Shown piece after piece: positions 41,962 through 52,025 of a stretch of 61,851 nucleotides of DNA (the first letter of the stretch is position 1; each line of letters begins with the position of its first letter). Source of the stretch: Ignavibacteria bacterium (GTDB lineage: Bacteria; Bacteroidota; Ignavibacteria; Tepidaquicellales; Tepidaquicellaceae); NCBI GenBank assembly GCA_016710985.1, contig JADJTX010000061.1, positions 1 to 61,851 of the forward strand, written 5' to 3'. The notes under the pieces are model-generated. The model was not told the origin of the DNA, did not search any database, and saw only the letters and a program-made list of their open reading frames with translations. The position numbers and the translations under genes were made by a program.

Positions 41962-43677
41962 ATGAACCTAAAAAAACTTCTAATATTCAGTTTTATTACT
42001 TTGCTTGCAGCCGGATGCAATCAGTCACCTCAAAAAACTTCTACTAAGATGCAGCAGATGCGATTTACTTCGGCGGTGACATCATCACAATGGATGGTGA
42101 CAGCACAAAATATCCTGAAGCTGTTGCAGTTAAGAACGGTAAAATAGTTTTTGTAGGAAAGAAAGCCGATGCTGAAAAATTAAAAGGCGACTCGACTAAG
42201 ATGAATGATCTGAAGGGCAAAACGCTCGTGCCCGGATTTGTCGATGGCCATGCCCACTTTGCCGGCTTCGGAGCGCAGTCAGTCGGCGCTAATATGCTTG
42301 CTTCGCCTGACGGGAACGCGAACTCAATTGATGATATTATTGCAGAGCTGAAGAGCTGGTTCGCAAACAATGGCACCGACATGACCAAAGGCTATATCAT
42401 CGGAATGGGTTATGATGATGCGGTATTAAAAGAACAGAGGCATCCTACCAAAGAAGATCTTGATAAAGTCTCCACTGAAGTGCCGATTGTCATAGTACAT
42501 ATATCCGGACATTTCGCGGCAATGAACAGCAAAGCATTAGAACTCAGTAAAATTACTGCTGCATCAATAGATCCGCCGGGAGGAATCATCCGCAGAATGC
42601 CCGGTTCAAAAGAACCAAACGGCGTACTTGAAGAATTAGCTGCAATTCCTGTCTATATTCCAATTCTAAGTCCTACAGAACCCAAAACAGTAGAATACTT
42701 TATGAATAAAGGGCAGGAGCTTGCTCTGAAGTTTGGTTATACAACCGCGCAAGAAGGAAGGGGCAATGGAGAATCATGAACAGTTAGCGGATTTTCCAAA
42801 ACAGGAAAATTAAAACTTGATGTAGTTTCCTATGTTGATTATATTTCCAAAATCTCCCGAAGCGAATGGTCCGGACGCGAATATAAAAATCACTATCGTG
42901 TCGGAGGTTATAAACTTACATTAGACGGCTCTCCGCAGGGAAGAACTGCCTGGAGAACAATTCCTTATCTTATTCCTCCGGAAGGTCAGAATAAAAATTA
43001 TAAAGGTTATCCGGCTATTGCAAATGATGATGAAGTAAAAGCCATTATTGACAGCGCATTTGCTAATAACTGGCAAATGCTTACTCATGCAAATGGTGAT
43101 GCGGCAATTGATCAGTACATTCGATGCATAAGACCTGCAATTCAGAAATACGGAAACAACGACAGAAGGAATGTTTTAATTCACGGACAGTTCATCCGTA
43201 AAGATCAGCTCGACAGTTTGAAAGAAATGAAAGTTATTCCGTCATTATTTCCAATGGCTACTTTTGCTGGGCGACTGGTATAAAGAGATCATAGGAGATT
43301 CGCTGGCAATGCAGATCAGTCCGATCAAAACAGCTCTGAATATGGGAATGCAGCCGACGAGTCATACTGACGCACCGGTAGCTTTCCCGAATCTTATGAT
43401 GGTAATGTGGGCGACAGTGAACCGTGTTTCAAGAAGCGGAGCAGTGATCGGAGCAAATGAGCGGTTAACGCCATACGAAGCCTTGAAGACAATTACGATC
43501 TGGGGCGCACGTCAGCACTTTGAAGAAAAAAATAAAGGAAGTTTGACTGTAGGAAAGCTTGGTGATATGGTTGTACTTTCAGAAAATCCTTTAAAGATTG
43601 ATCCGATGAAAATAAAAGATATTGTCGTACTTGAGACAATTAAAGAAGGAAAGTCAATTTATAAGAAGGGTTCTTAA
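41962..43677 (+). CDS. Lipoprotein amidohydrolase B (YtcJ-like; frame broken)
   Basis: Lipoprotein signal MNLKKLLIFSFITLLAAGC (Cys19), HxH site DGHAHFAGFG and metal/substrate motif THANGDAAIDQ. The C-terminal part has HTDAPVAFPN and GKLGDMVVLSENPLKIDP. Breaks near 42045 and 43265, plus a local double indel around 42775. Because of the latter a TGA appears at 42777-42779; reading the adjacent frame gives HEQLADF and removes it. About 570 residues when rebuilt. The closest relatives in the window are A and C, but B retains a segment (about 60 residues, IDPPGGIIRRMPGSKEPNG onward) that C lacks. Confidence 0.82.
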
Positions 43678-43778
43678 TCAACATTATTTTATTAACATTA
43701 ACAAATAAAGGTGTATGTCAAAAAGAAGTAACAAAAGAAAAAGTATCCGATCCAAATGCTGATTTACAAAGAAGCATT

Positions 43779-46100
43779 TTGCCGATTCCGGATCGTCAGT
43801 TTGTAGGACTTACAACCTATGATGCAAAAGACCCAAACACAAAATATCCGCCGATCAAAGAACTTCGACCTCCGGTAGGTGCGCCGAATGTATTGATCTT
43901 TCTTATTGATGATGCAGGATTTGGTTCGACAACAGCATTCGGTGGTCCGTGCAATACTCCGAATATAGAAAAACTTGCAGCAGGCGGATTGAAATACACA
44001 AAGTTCCATACAACTGCTTTATGTTCACCAACCCGTGCTGCAATATTAACCGGAAGAAATCACCATTCAATTGGAATGGGAGCTATTACAGAAATGGCAA
44101 CTTCTGCACCCGGTAATAACAGTATCCGTCCGAAAAATAAAGCGCCGATTGCAGAAATTCTAAAGCTCAATGGTTATTCTACAGCACAATTAGGAAAATG
44201 TCACGAAGTTCCTGTATGGGAAGTGTCTCCTATGGGTCCTTATAATCAATGGCCTACCGGTTCAGGATTTGAATATTTTTATGGATTCGTAGGCGGTGAA
44301 GCTAATCAATATTATCCGGGACTTTTTAATGGAACTACTCCGGTTGAACCTGAGAAAACTCCTGAAGAAGGTTATACATTAAATGATGATCTTGCTGAAA
44401 GAGCTTGTTCATGGATTCGACAGCAAAAAGCAATGATGTCAGATAAACCGTTTTTATGTATTATGCTCCGGGCGCTACTCATGCTCCGCATCACGTTCCG
44501 AAAGAATGGTCAGATAAATATAAAGGTAAATTTGACGGCGGCTGGGATAAATTAAGAGAAGAAACAATTGAACGTCAGAAAAAACTTGGAGTAATACCAA
44601 AAGATGCAGTTCTGACTGAAAGGCATAAAGAAATTCCGGGTTGGGATGAAACTGATGATAAAATGAAACCGGTGTTTGCCCGACAAATGGAAATTTATGC
44701 AGGATTTATGGAACAGACAGACCATTGTATCGGGAAAGTTATTGATACTGTTAAAGACCTGGGAATTATGGATGAGACACTTATCATTTTAATTATTGGT
44801 GATAATGGTGCTTCTGCTGAAGGAACACTTAACGGTTGCTTTAATGAAATGACAACACTGAACGGCATGCCCGGAATCGAGACAACAGAATTTTTATTGA
44901 GTAAAATAAATGACTTCGGAACTACAAAAGCATACAATCATTATGCAGTCGGCTGGGCTCATGCATTGTGCACTCCTTATCAATGGACAAAACAGGTTGC
45001 TTCTCACTGGGGTGGAACAAGAAACGGAATGATCGTTCACTGGCCAAACGGAATTAAAGCGAAAGGTGAAGTTCGTAATCAATTTCATCATGTAATTGAT
45101 ATTGCCAAAACAATTCTGGATGTTACAGGTTTACCTGAACCGGCAATTGTTAACAGTATTCAGCAAGCACCGTTTGAAGGATTCAGTTTTAAAGATACTT
45201 TTAATGATGTAAGTGCTCCTGAAAATCATAGCACAGTATTTTGAAATGATGGGAAACAGGGGAATTTATCATAACGGATGGACTGCCGTGACAAAACACA
45301 GAACGCCGTGGAGCGCAGCCACTCCGCCTCCTTTTGATACAGATGTATGGGAACTTTACGGTCCTGATGACTGGACACAGTCGAATAATATTGTAAAAGA
45401 TAATCCTGAGAAACTTGCTGAACTGCAAAGACTCTGGCTGATCGAAGCAACAAAATACAATGTCGTTCCTCTCGATGATCGCGGCTTTGAAAGAATCAAC
45501 GCTGATATTGCAGGACGTCCTCAGCTAATACGGGGAAATAAACAAATTCTTTTCAGCGGAATGCGTGTGTCAGAGAATTGTATTCTTATTTTAAAAAATA
45601 AATCTTATTCGGTTACTGCAGATGTTGATATTTCGAAAGGTAAGCCGGCAAACGGTGTGATAGTTACACAAGGCGGGGAAGTTGGCGGCTGGAGTTTTTA
45701 TGCAAAAGACGGAAAACTGAAATATTGTTTTAATTTCTTTGGAATAGATTATTATATAATCACATCAGATTCAGATATTCCTGAAGGCAAACATCAGTTG
45801 CGAATGGAATTTAAATATGACGGCGGAGGACTTGCAAAAGGAGGTGATGTTACTCTTTATTGTGACGGAAAACAGATTGGTAAAGGCAGAGTAGAAAAAA
45901 CAATTCCGATGGGATACTCGGCTGATGAAGCTTGTGATGTTGGCTCTGATACGGGTTCACCTGCATCCACAGATTACGGTCCGACCGGAAATAAATTTAA
46001 TGGAGTTATCAACTGGGTTCAGCTTGAAGTAGGTGATGATGATCACAATCATCTGGTTACTGCCGAAGATAGAGTCAATATGGCTATGGCGAAACAGTAA
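43779..46100 (+). CDS. Arylsulfatase 2 (frame broken twice)
   Basis: Same family as arylsulfatase 1: NVLIFLIDDAGFGSTTAFGG (metal site), CSPTRAAILTGRNHH (formylglycine site), IIGDNGASAEG and HWPNGIKAKGEVRNQFHH. A C-terminal beta region (YSVTADVDISKGKPANGVI) follows. The frame breaks near 44460 and 45240. The start is uncertain: the frame is open from 43665 without an ATG, with a hydrophobic stretch LINIILLTLTN near 43674-43706 that could be a signal peptide. I give TTG at 43779 as the conservative limit. The enzyme would release sulfate from a sulfated organic or glycan; target unknown. Confidence 0.83.
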
Positions 46101-46287
46101 GTTAGATTTAGGATTTTATGATTTTGGATTTTTGATTTTATATTTCTACGACATTAAATACTTTGCGAAGCAATAATATGAACTTTCTTTAAAGTAATTT
46201 TTTAAAAAATTGAAATAATCCGGTGATTGATAAGCTGTTAAGTTATATTCATCGCCGGAATTTATTGATTACAAAAAAAATTAATAT

Positions 46288-47841
46288 ATGAAACTAAAAA
46301 GTCTATTTCTGAATTGTCTGCTTGCAATAATTTTTGCAAGCTGCAACCAATCAAACAAAACTGTAACTAAAGATACTGCCGATGCGATTTACTTCGGCGG
46401 CGACATTGTAACAATGGAAGGTGACAGCGCCGTTTATGCTGAAGCAGTTGCTGTTAAGAACGGCAAAATAATTTTTTTTGTCGGAAAAAAAACAGATGCT
46501 GAAAAACTGAAAGGCGACAGTACTCAAATGAACGATCTGAAAGGCAAAACTTTGCTTCCGGCATTTATGGATGCTCACAGCCATTATATAAATTCATTGT
46601 TTGTTGCCAATCAGTGTAAACTTTATGCGCCGCCTTCAGGTCCCGGTAAGGATGTAGAAAGTATTGTTGACGCTTTGAAGAAATTTGCAGAAGAAAGGAA
46701 AATTCCAAAAGGTGAAATGATCATGGGTTACGGATATGATGAGAATGTAATGCCTGATGGAAAATTACTGAACCGTGACGATCTTGACAAAGCATTTCCT
46801 GACAATCCTGTGAGAGTAGATCACGTTTCAATGCACGGATGTGTGCTGAACAGTCTTGCCATGAAATTTTACGGGATCAGTGAATCCGGAATTACAACTG
46901 CGCAGGAAGGCGCACACATCTTCCGCAGATGGAAACAATTAAGCGTGCTTCTGATGCGGGAGTTAATATTATTGATGTTGTTGCATATCCTTTCATTACT
47001 GATGTGGACAAAATTCTTGTTGAATTTCCTAAAAACCGAATGGGGAAAATATAATAAAGGTTTTAAAGTAGGAGGAGTGAAAATTACAATTGACGGTTCA
47101 CCGCAGGGAAAGACAGCATTCTTTAGTAAGCCGTATCTAACAGGCGGACCGGGCGGAGAAGAAAGCTGGTATGGTGAACTCACTTTCCCTCAGGAAATGG
47201 TAAATGAAATGGTAAAAAAAGTTTATGAAATGAATGTTCCTTTGTTACTTCATTGTAACGGAGATGCTTCGATCGATGCTTTCCTGACAGCTTATGAAAA
47301 TGCAAGATCAGGTGATTTCAGCAGACCGTGGAATGTGACAACTATCCATTCTCAGTTTATGCGAAAAGATCAAATGCCGAAATTCGTAAAGTATAATGTT
47401 CGTCCTTCTTTTTACACATTGCATACATATTATTTTTATGAAGCGCATTTGAAAAACCGCGGATTTGAAGAAGCTCAATACATCAGTCCGATGATGGATG
47501 CAATTAAAGTAGGAATGAAACCGACAAATCATACAGACTTTGTTGTTGCGCCGCTGGATCAGATGATGATGCTTTGGTCTGCAGTCAACAGGATTTCAAG
47601 AGACGGAGCAATTGTCGGAGCTGATCAAAGAGTTTCGCCTTTTGAAGGTTTACAGGCAATGACTATAAACGTTGCAAATCAATATGATGAAGGAGATTCA
47701 AAAGGAAGTTTAAAAGTTGGTAAGCGCGCTGATCTTGTTATTCTGGATAAAAATCCATTGAAAGTTGATCCAATGATGATCAAGGATATTAAAGTAAAAG
47801 AGACTATAAAAGACGGGAAGTCGATTTATAAGAAAGACTGA
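46288..47841 (+). CDS. Lipoprotein amidohydrolase C (YtcJ-like, with internal deletion)
   Basis: 517 residues in one open frame. Signal MKLKSLFLNCLLAIIFASC (Cys19), HxH site DAHSHYIN, LHCNGDASIDA and HTDFVVAPLDQ, with the C-terminal GKRADLVILDKNPLKVDP. Two anomalies. First, compared with A and B, about 60 residues are missing after NSLAMKFYGISE. Second, between about 46913 and 47030 the frame is shifted out and back by two compensating indels: the native codons read METIKRASDAGVNIIDVVAYPF, while the actual open frame reads a Leu-rich, non-homologous string. If the deletion is real, part of the barrel is lost and activity is doubtful. Confidence 0.78.
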   Translation: MKLKSLFLNCLLAIIFASCNQSNKTVTKDTADAIYFGGDIVTMEGDSAVYAEAVAVKNGKIIFFVGKKTDAEKLKGDSTQMNDLKGKTLLPAFMDAHSHYINSLFVANQCKLYAPPSGPGKDVESIVDALKKFAEERKIPKGEMIMGYGYDENVMPDGKLLNRDDLDKAFPDNPVRVDHVSMHGCVLNSLAMKFYGISESGITTAQEGAHIFRRWKQLSVLLMRELILLMLLHILSLLMWTKFLLNFLKTEWGKYNKGFKVGGVKITIDGSPQGKTAFFSKPYLTGGPGGEESWYGELTFPQEMVNEMVKKVYEMNVPLLLHCNGDASIDAFLTAYENARSGDFSRPWNVTTIHSQFMRKDQMPKFVKYNVRPSFYTLHTYYFYEAHLKNRGFEEAQYISPMMDAIKVGMKPTNHTDFVVAPLDQMMMLWSAVNRISRDGAIVGADQRVSPFEGLQAMTINVANQYDEGDSKGSLKVGKRADLVILDKNPLKVDPMMIKDIKVKETIKDGKSIYKKD

Positions 47842-47842
47842 T

Positions 47843-47876
47843 TTGATTTGGAAATTGGGATTTCGGATTTGGAAAT
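47843..47876. repeat. Intergenic heptamer repeat, CAAATCC/GAAATCC type
   Basis: On the minus strand AATTTCC, AAATCCG, AAATCCC, AATTTCC, AAATC, directly after the stop of amidohydrolase C. The same units form part of the sorting-domain codons at 22107, 23672, 25244 and 26887. Confidence 0.75.
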
Positions 47877-47915
47877 TTTTTGATTTAAGACTTTTGATTT
47901 TAGATTTATTGATTT

Positions 47916-47946
47916 AGCCGTTGTGAGATTTTTCGTGACGGCTTTT
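47916..47946 (+). terminator. Terminator after amidohydrolase C
   Basis: AGCCGT/ACGGCT stem extended by weaker pairs, loop rich in T, followed by TTTT. Located between convergent genes (C ends 47841; Pr6Pr protein ends 47996 on minus). Confidence 0.65.
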
Positions 47947-47995
47947 CTATTTTAAATTTAATGCTTAAAAAAATAAAACTATCGGGAGTAAAAAA

Positions 47996-48621
47996 TTAAT
48001 CAATTTTATCAGTCTTATGGAAAAAGTATTTGTCCGAAAGAATAACAAGTAAACCAATAATAATATATCCGGCAGTAATAAACCCAGAATTTCTGAAAAC
48101 AACCGGATATCCAAGCTTTCCCGCATTCATGAAAAAATACGGATACAAACCTGTAAAAGCTCCTCTTATCAATGTATACAATAAATAAATCAGAGGATAA
48201 ATTAACCAGTGAATACTGATGGAAAACTTAAGTTCTCCTTTCGGAACAAAAATATCCAGTACAAAAGATATAAAACCGGCACAACTGTATGCAGAAATTC
48301 ATCGGCAATTTTTTCCAGTCCTTTCGGATTCCAGACACTTCTCAAAATCAGATGATAAACAAGTGCAACAACAATAATATAAACAAGCACACCGCCAAGG
48401 ACTGCAGGCTTCCGGGAAAACTTACTTACTTTGCTTTCAGTTGGTTTGATCTGAAAAGTTAAAGTTAATGCAACAATAAAATTTGTCCAGATTGTCATAA
48501 AACTAATGTACTTTATGAATTCAGAAAGTCTTGAGTCCGCCTGTGATAAACTTAAATATAGCTGAAGTATCAATGCAAACCAGCCTGCCAGAGCTCCTGT
48601 AACTGCAAATAGTTTTTTCAA
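47996..48621 (-). CDS. Pr6Pr-family membrane protein (frame broken once)
   Basis: About 208 residues with six predicted transmembrane helices: MKKLFAVTGALAGWFALILQLYL, then FMTIWTNFIVALTLTFQ, VLVYIIVVALVYHLILRSVW, HTVVPVLYLLYWIFF, a helix ending the N-terminal piece, and AGYIIIGLLVILSD. The motif TxWTN and YHLILR ... HTVVP is typical of Pr6Pr proteins; their biological role is unknown. One missing T near 48275 joins the two parts as FFVPKGELKFSISIHWLIYPL. Divergent from the Ntn hydrolase gene at 48828. Confidence 0.75.
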
Positions 48622-48827
48622 ATCAAAAAATTAAAATGAATTTATATGAAATTTAAAAGTAAGATTAAATTAATTTAAACCTTCAGGATTTTCAAGTTTA
48701 AACTACTTTTTACTTTTTATTTAAATTATATTTAACACATAATTTTCAATTCGCGGGTAAACCTTTCAAAGAATGTTAAATATTTCAAATTATTTTATTC
48801 AATCTTAAACCTAAAAGCATATAAAAT

Positions 48828-49880
48828 ATGAAAAAAGTAAAACTGATTCTCGTAATAGTCTTTATAATGATATCTGTAATATTGATTCAGTCTTCCGAAA
48901 TATATTCCTGCACCAGAGTCGTTTATCAGGGTCCGGATAATACTGTCTTAACTGCCAGATCAATGGATTGGGAAGACGATATTGGAACCAATCTCTGGAT
49001 CTTTCCAAAAGGAATGAAAAGAAACGGAGAAACACCGCCTAGTTCACTTGAATGGACTTCAAAATACGGAAGCGTGATCGCTTCAGGTTTTGATATTTCA
49101 AGCAGTGACGGTATGAACGAAAAAGGACTTCTTGCAAATCTGAACTGGCTTGCTGAATCAGAATATCCAACCTGGGATAAGAAAAAATCCGGTATGACAG
49201 TTGCCGCATGGGTGCAGTATGTACTGGATAATTTTGCAACAGTTGATGAAGCTGTCACAGAACTTCAGAAAGAAAATTTTGTCATCATTACTGCAGCTAT
49301 TCCCGGAACTGCAAAAATAGTAACTGTTCATCTTTCTATTTCGGATGCAAGCGGTGATAATGCAATATTTGAATTTATAAACGGAAAACTGGTGATACAT
49401 CATGATCGTTCATATAATGTAATGACCAACTCACCTGTGTTTGAAAAGCAGCTGGCACTTAATGATTACTGGAACGGTATTGGCGGAACAGTTTTTTTAC
49501 CCGGTACTAACAGAGCTGCTGACAGGTTTGTAAGAGCTACTTTTTATATAAATGCAATTCCTCAGACATCAGATATTAAATTATCAGTTGCAAGTGTTTT
49601 CAGTGTGATAAGGAATTGCTCAGTTCCGCTCGGAATAAGCACTCCCGGCGAACCTAATATTTCATCAACAAGATGGAGATCTGTTTCTGATCAGAAACAT
49701 AAAGTTTATTATTTTGAGACGACCACAACACCAAATACTTTCTGGGTGGATTTTCAAGATGTGAATTTTTCCGAAAACGCTCCGGTAAAAAAGCTCAATC
49801 TTACTGGTGGTGAAATTTATTCCGGTAATGCAGCAGATAAGTTTATTGAAAGCAAAGCTTTTAAGTTTGAAGGTTTGTAA
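48828..49880 (+). CDS. Linear amide C-N hydrolase (choloylglycine hydrolase/penicillin V acylase family)
   Basis: 350 residues, intact. Ntn hydrolase in which the signal peptide is removed to expose the N-terminal nucleophile: after MKKVKLILVIVFIMISVILIQ and SSEIYS comes Cys28 (CTRVVY). The ARSMDWEDD block and Asn in YNVMTNSP are the other conserved positions. Cleaves a linear amide such as bile-salt conjugates, penicillin V or acyl-homoserine lactones in known members; here the substrate cannot be assigned. Exported to the periplasm or outside. No operon partner. Confidence 0.85.
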   Translation: MKKVKLILVIVFIMISVILIQSSEIYSCTRVVYQGPDNTVLTARSMDWEDDIGTNLWIFPKGMKRNGETPPSSLEWTSKYGSVIASGFDISSSDGMNEKGLLANLNWLAESEYPTWDKKKSGMTVAAWVQYVLDNFATVDEAVTELQKENFVIITAAIPGTAKIVTVHLSISDASGDNAIFEFINGKLVIHHDRSYNVMTNSPVFEKQLALNDYWNGIGGTVFLPGTNRAADRFVRATFYINAIPQTSDIKLSVASVFSVIRNCSVPLGISTPGEPNISSTRWRSVSDQKHKVYYFETTTTPNTFWVDFQDVNFSENAPVKKLNLTGGEIYSGNAADKFIESKAFKFEGL

Positions 49881-50294
49881 AGTTACCACATCTGTCCAAA
49901 ACATTGATTTACCACTCGCAAGCGAAGCAGGCAAAGTTCACGAAGGATTCACAAAGGACGCAAAGTAAAAAATAATTAATTCTTTGTGCTCTTTGTGCCA
50001 ACATTGCGGACTTTGTGATAAAATATTTTGTTTTAACAGTCAATCTAAATTAGGCGGGTTGTTTCTGATATTTAAAAAAATTCTTTTAAAATACAAAGAT
50101 AACACACTTTATTTTAAGTTTCAAAATTGTTTTGGACAGTATTGTAAAGTTACAGTGACTTAAGGACTTATTTCATATCACAACAATTTAAAATTTGATT
50201 TCTTTTATCTAAATCAATCTTGACTTTACAATATTTGAAAATTAAGTTTGCTGTAATTCATTATTTGTTCTTAACTAACTAAAAGAAGTAAAAT
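49881..50294. other. Intergenic region with repeat-type hairpin
   Basis: 414 bases. At 49950-49997, CACAAAGGACGCAAAG pairs imperfectly with CTTTGTGCTCTTTGTG across a 16-base AT loop; the arms are built from CACAAAG/CGCAAAG units. A GC-rich piece CTCGCAAGCGAAGCAGGC (49915-49932) resembles the palindromic element at 21901 and 51857. The remainder is AT-rich and holds the promoter of the gene at 50295. Confidence 0.5.
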
Positions 50295-51619
50295 ATGAAA
50301 AAATTAATACTTGTCATTTTTCTTTAATCACTTCATTTTCATTTGGTCAATGGTCTTATGTAAGTAACACTCCCGGTTTTGGGGAAATCTATAATCTTTC
50401 TGTTATTAATCAGAATCTTATCTGGGTTTGCAATGCAAACGGCAGAGTTTTTATGACAATTAACGGCGGCGTAAACTGGACTGCAAGAAATAGCGGACTT
50501 CCCACTGTTGACATCACAAGTATCTGCGCTTTGGATTCAAATAATTGCTGGGTCGGCACGGAAACCGGAAGTATTTATAAAACTACAGACGGCGGCGCAA
50601 ACTGGACTTTGCAGTTTTCACAAGCGGGAAGTTTTTCTGACGGGATAAAAATGTTCGATCAGAATTACGGGATTTATTACGGCGATCCGACCGGAGCAGG
50701 TCAGCCGCATCAGTGGAGATATACTACTAACGGCGGAACGAACTGGCTTCTCTCACCAAATGCTCCGATTGCAAATACAAATGAAGCCGGATTGCTGAAT
50801 GCCTGGGACTGGACGGATACATCAAAGGTCTGGATCTCACTTGGTAATTTTACTGCAGGTACAACTTCAAACAGATCATTCAAAACTACAAACGGATTCG
50901 GTGGCGGAAGCTGGACAAATACTGTCTTGACCGGTACGGGCAACAGTTCGGGATTGTATTTTTCTTCAATCGCATTTACAGATAACCTGAACGGAATGAC
51001 AGCTTCAAACGGTACCGGCAATACTTTAAGAAAAACAACAGACGGCGGAAATTCATGGGTGAATGTTCCTAATCCTCCCGGTGCTTCAAATTTCATTCCT
51101 TTTAATATGTTCGGATTGAAGGACGGTTCTAATCTGATCTTTCTTGTATTGTATGCATCTCAGAATTTATTTTACAAAACTTCCGATTATGGAACTACCT
51201 GGATTCAGGAAGCAATACCTTCCCAGGCAGTTTCATCTTTAAGACAAATGCAATTCCTCAGTCCAACGCTTGGCTTTGCCGGCGGCGCGGGAGGTGTGTT
51301 TCTCAGATACGGAAATTCGATCGGGATAACTTTAACAAACACAGAAATACCTTCTGAATTTAATCTCGGACAAAATTTTCCAAATCCTTTTAATCCTTCA
51401 ACTAAAATTAAATTTTCCGTTCCGGTGTCTTCAAAGATCACATTAAAAATTTATGATCCTCTGGGAAAAGAAGTTTCAGAATTAGTTAATGGCTTCAGGA
51501 ATGCAGGGAATTATACTGTTGATTTTTCAGCAAGCTCAGGATTAAATTCGGGAGTTTATTTTTATACTTTAACATCAGGGCATAACACTTTAACCAGGAA
51601 ATTTGTATTGATAAAATAA
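50295..51619 (+). CDS. Ycf48/BNR-repeat propeller protein with T9SS sorting domain (one indel in the signal peptide)
   Basis: About 441 residues. Leader MKKLILVIFL at 50295 is followed, after one indel near 50325, by SFSFGQWSYVSNTPGFGEIY; the rest is open. Propeller repeats MTINGGVNWTARNSGLP, YKTTDGGANWTLQF, RYTTNGGTNWLLSP, RKTTDGGNSWVNVP. C-terminal sorting domain NFPNPFNPSTKIKFSVPVSS ... RKFVLIK. It differs from the minus-strand family around 22-32 kb (no heptamer in the CTD), so it was probably acquired or duplicated separately. Extracellular; ligand unknown. Confidence 0.8.
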
Positions 51620-51643
51620 TTGACAGAAAATTTAAGAACTTAT

Positions 51644-51678
51644 AACACGGCGAATTTTTATAGAGCCGTGTTTTTTTA
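51644..51678 (+). terminator. Terminator after the T9SS propeller gene
   Basis: AACACGGC/GCCGTGTT perfect 8-bp stem, AT loop of 13 bases, then TTTTTTTATT. Clear factor-independent terminator 25 bases past the stop. Confidence 0.88.
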
Positions 51679-51818
51679 TTGTAAATAAAACAATAGTTCT
51701 TTCTTAAGATAATAACGGTTTTATTTTATCTGAGAACATTGTTCTTTAAAATTTTTTGAATTCTGTTTAATCTCCTTTCTTTGGCTACTAATGTCAGGTA
51801 AAGATGAAAAGGTTAATA

Positions 51819-51879
51819 CGCGAAGCGGGAACTACGCAAAATGTCAGGATAGAATTGCCCGCTCCGCGAGGCGAGCAAA
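51819..51879. repeat. GC-rich palindromic element, inverted pair
   Basis: CGCGAAGCGGGA at 51819-51830 and GCCCGCTCCGCGAGGCGAGC plus AAA at 51857-51879. The two parts form an inverted repeat (CGCGAAGCGGG versus CGCGGAGCGGG, one mismatch). The second part is nearly the same as the element at 21901-21923. It lies in the 400-base gap before the APC permease. Confidence 0.75.
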
Positions 51880-52025
51880 CCGCACAAAAAAACAATGAGC
51901 ATAATTACATCTCTTGAATTAGATTTTTGAAGCCTTATAAATTATATGCTTCACCGGCTTTTTATATTCACATTGAAATTACACATCATAAGACATAATT
52001 TGGTTCAAATTTATTATTATTTTTA

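Noticed and set aside
42777..42779. In-frame TGA inside amidohydrolase B, possible selenocysteine or stop recoding
   Set aside because: Two nearby compensating indels explain it: the neighbouring frame reads HEQLADF across the site. I see no selenocysteine insertion hairpin, and paralogs have no Cys there.
46913..47030. Leu-rich segment of amidohydrolase C as a novel membrane insertion
   Set aside because: The homologous codons are present in another frame, so it is a frameshift product, not an inserted domain.
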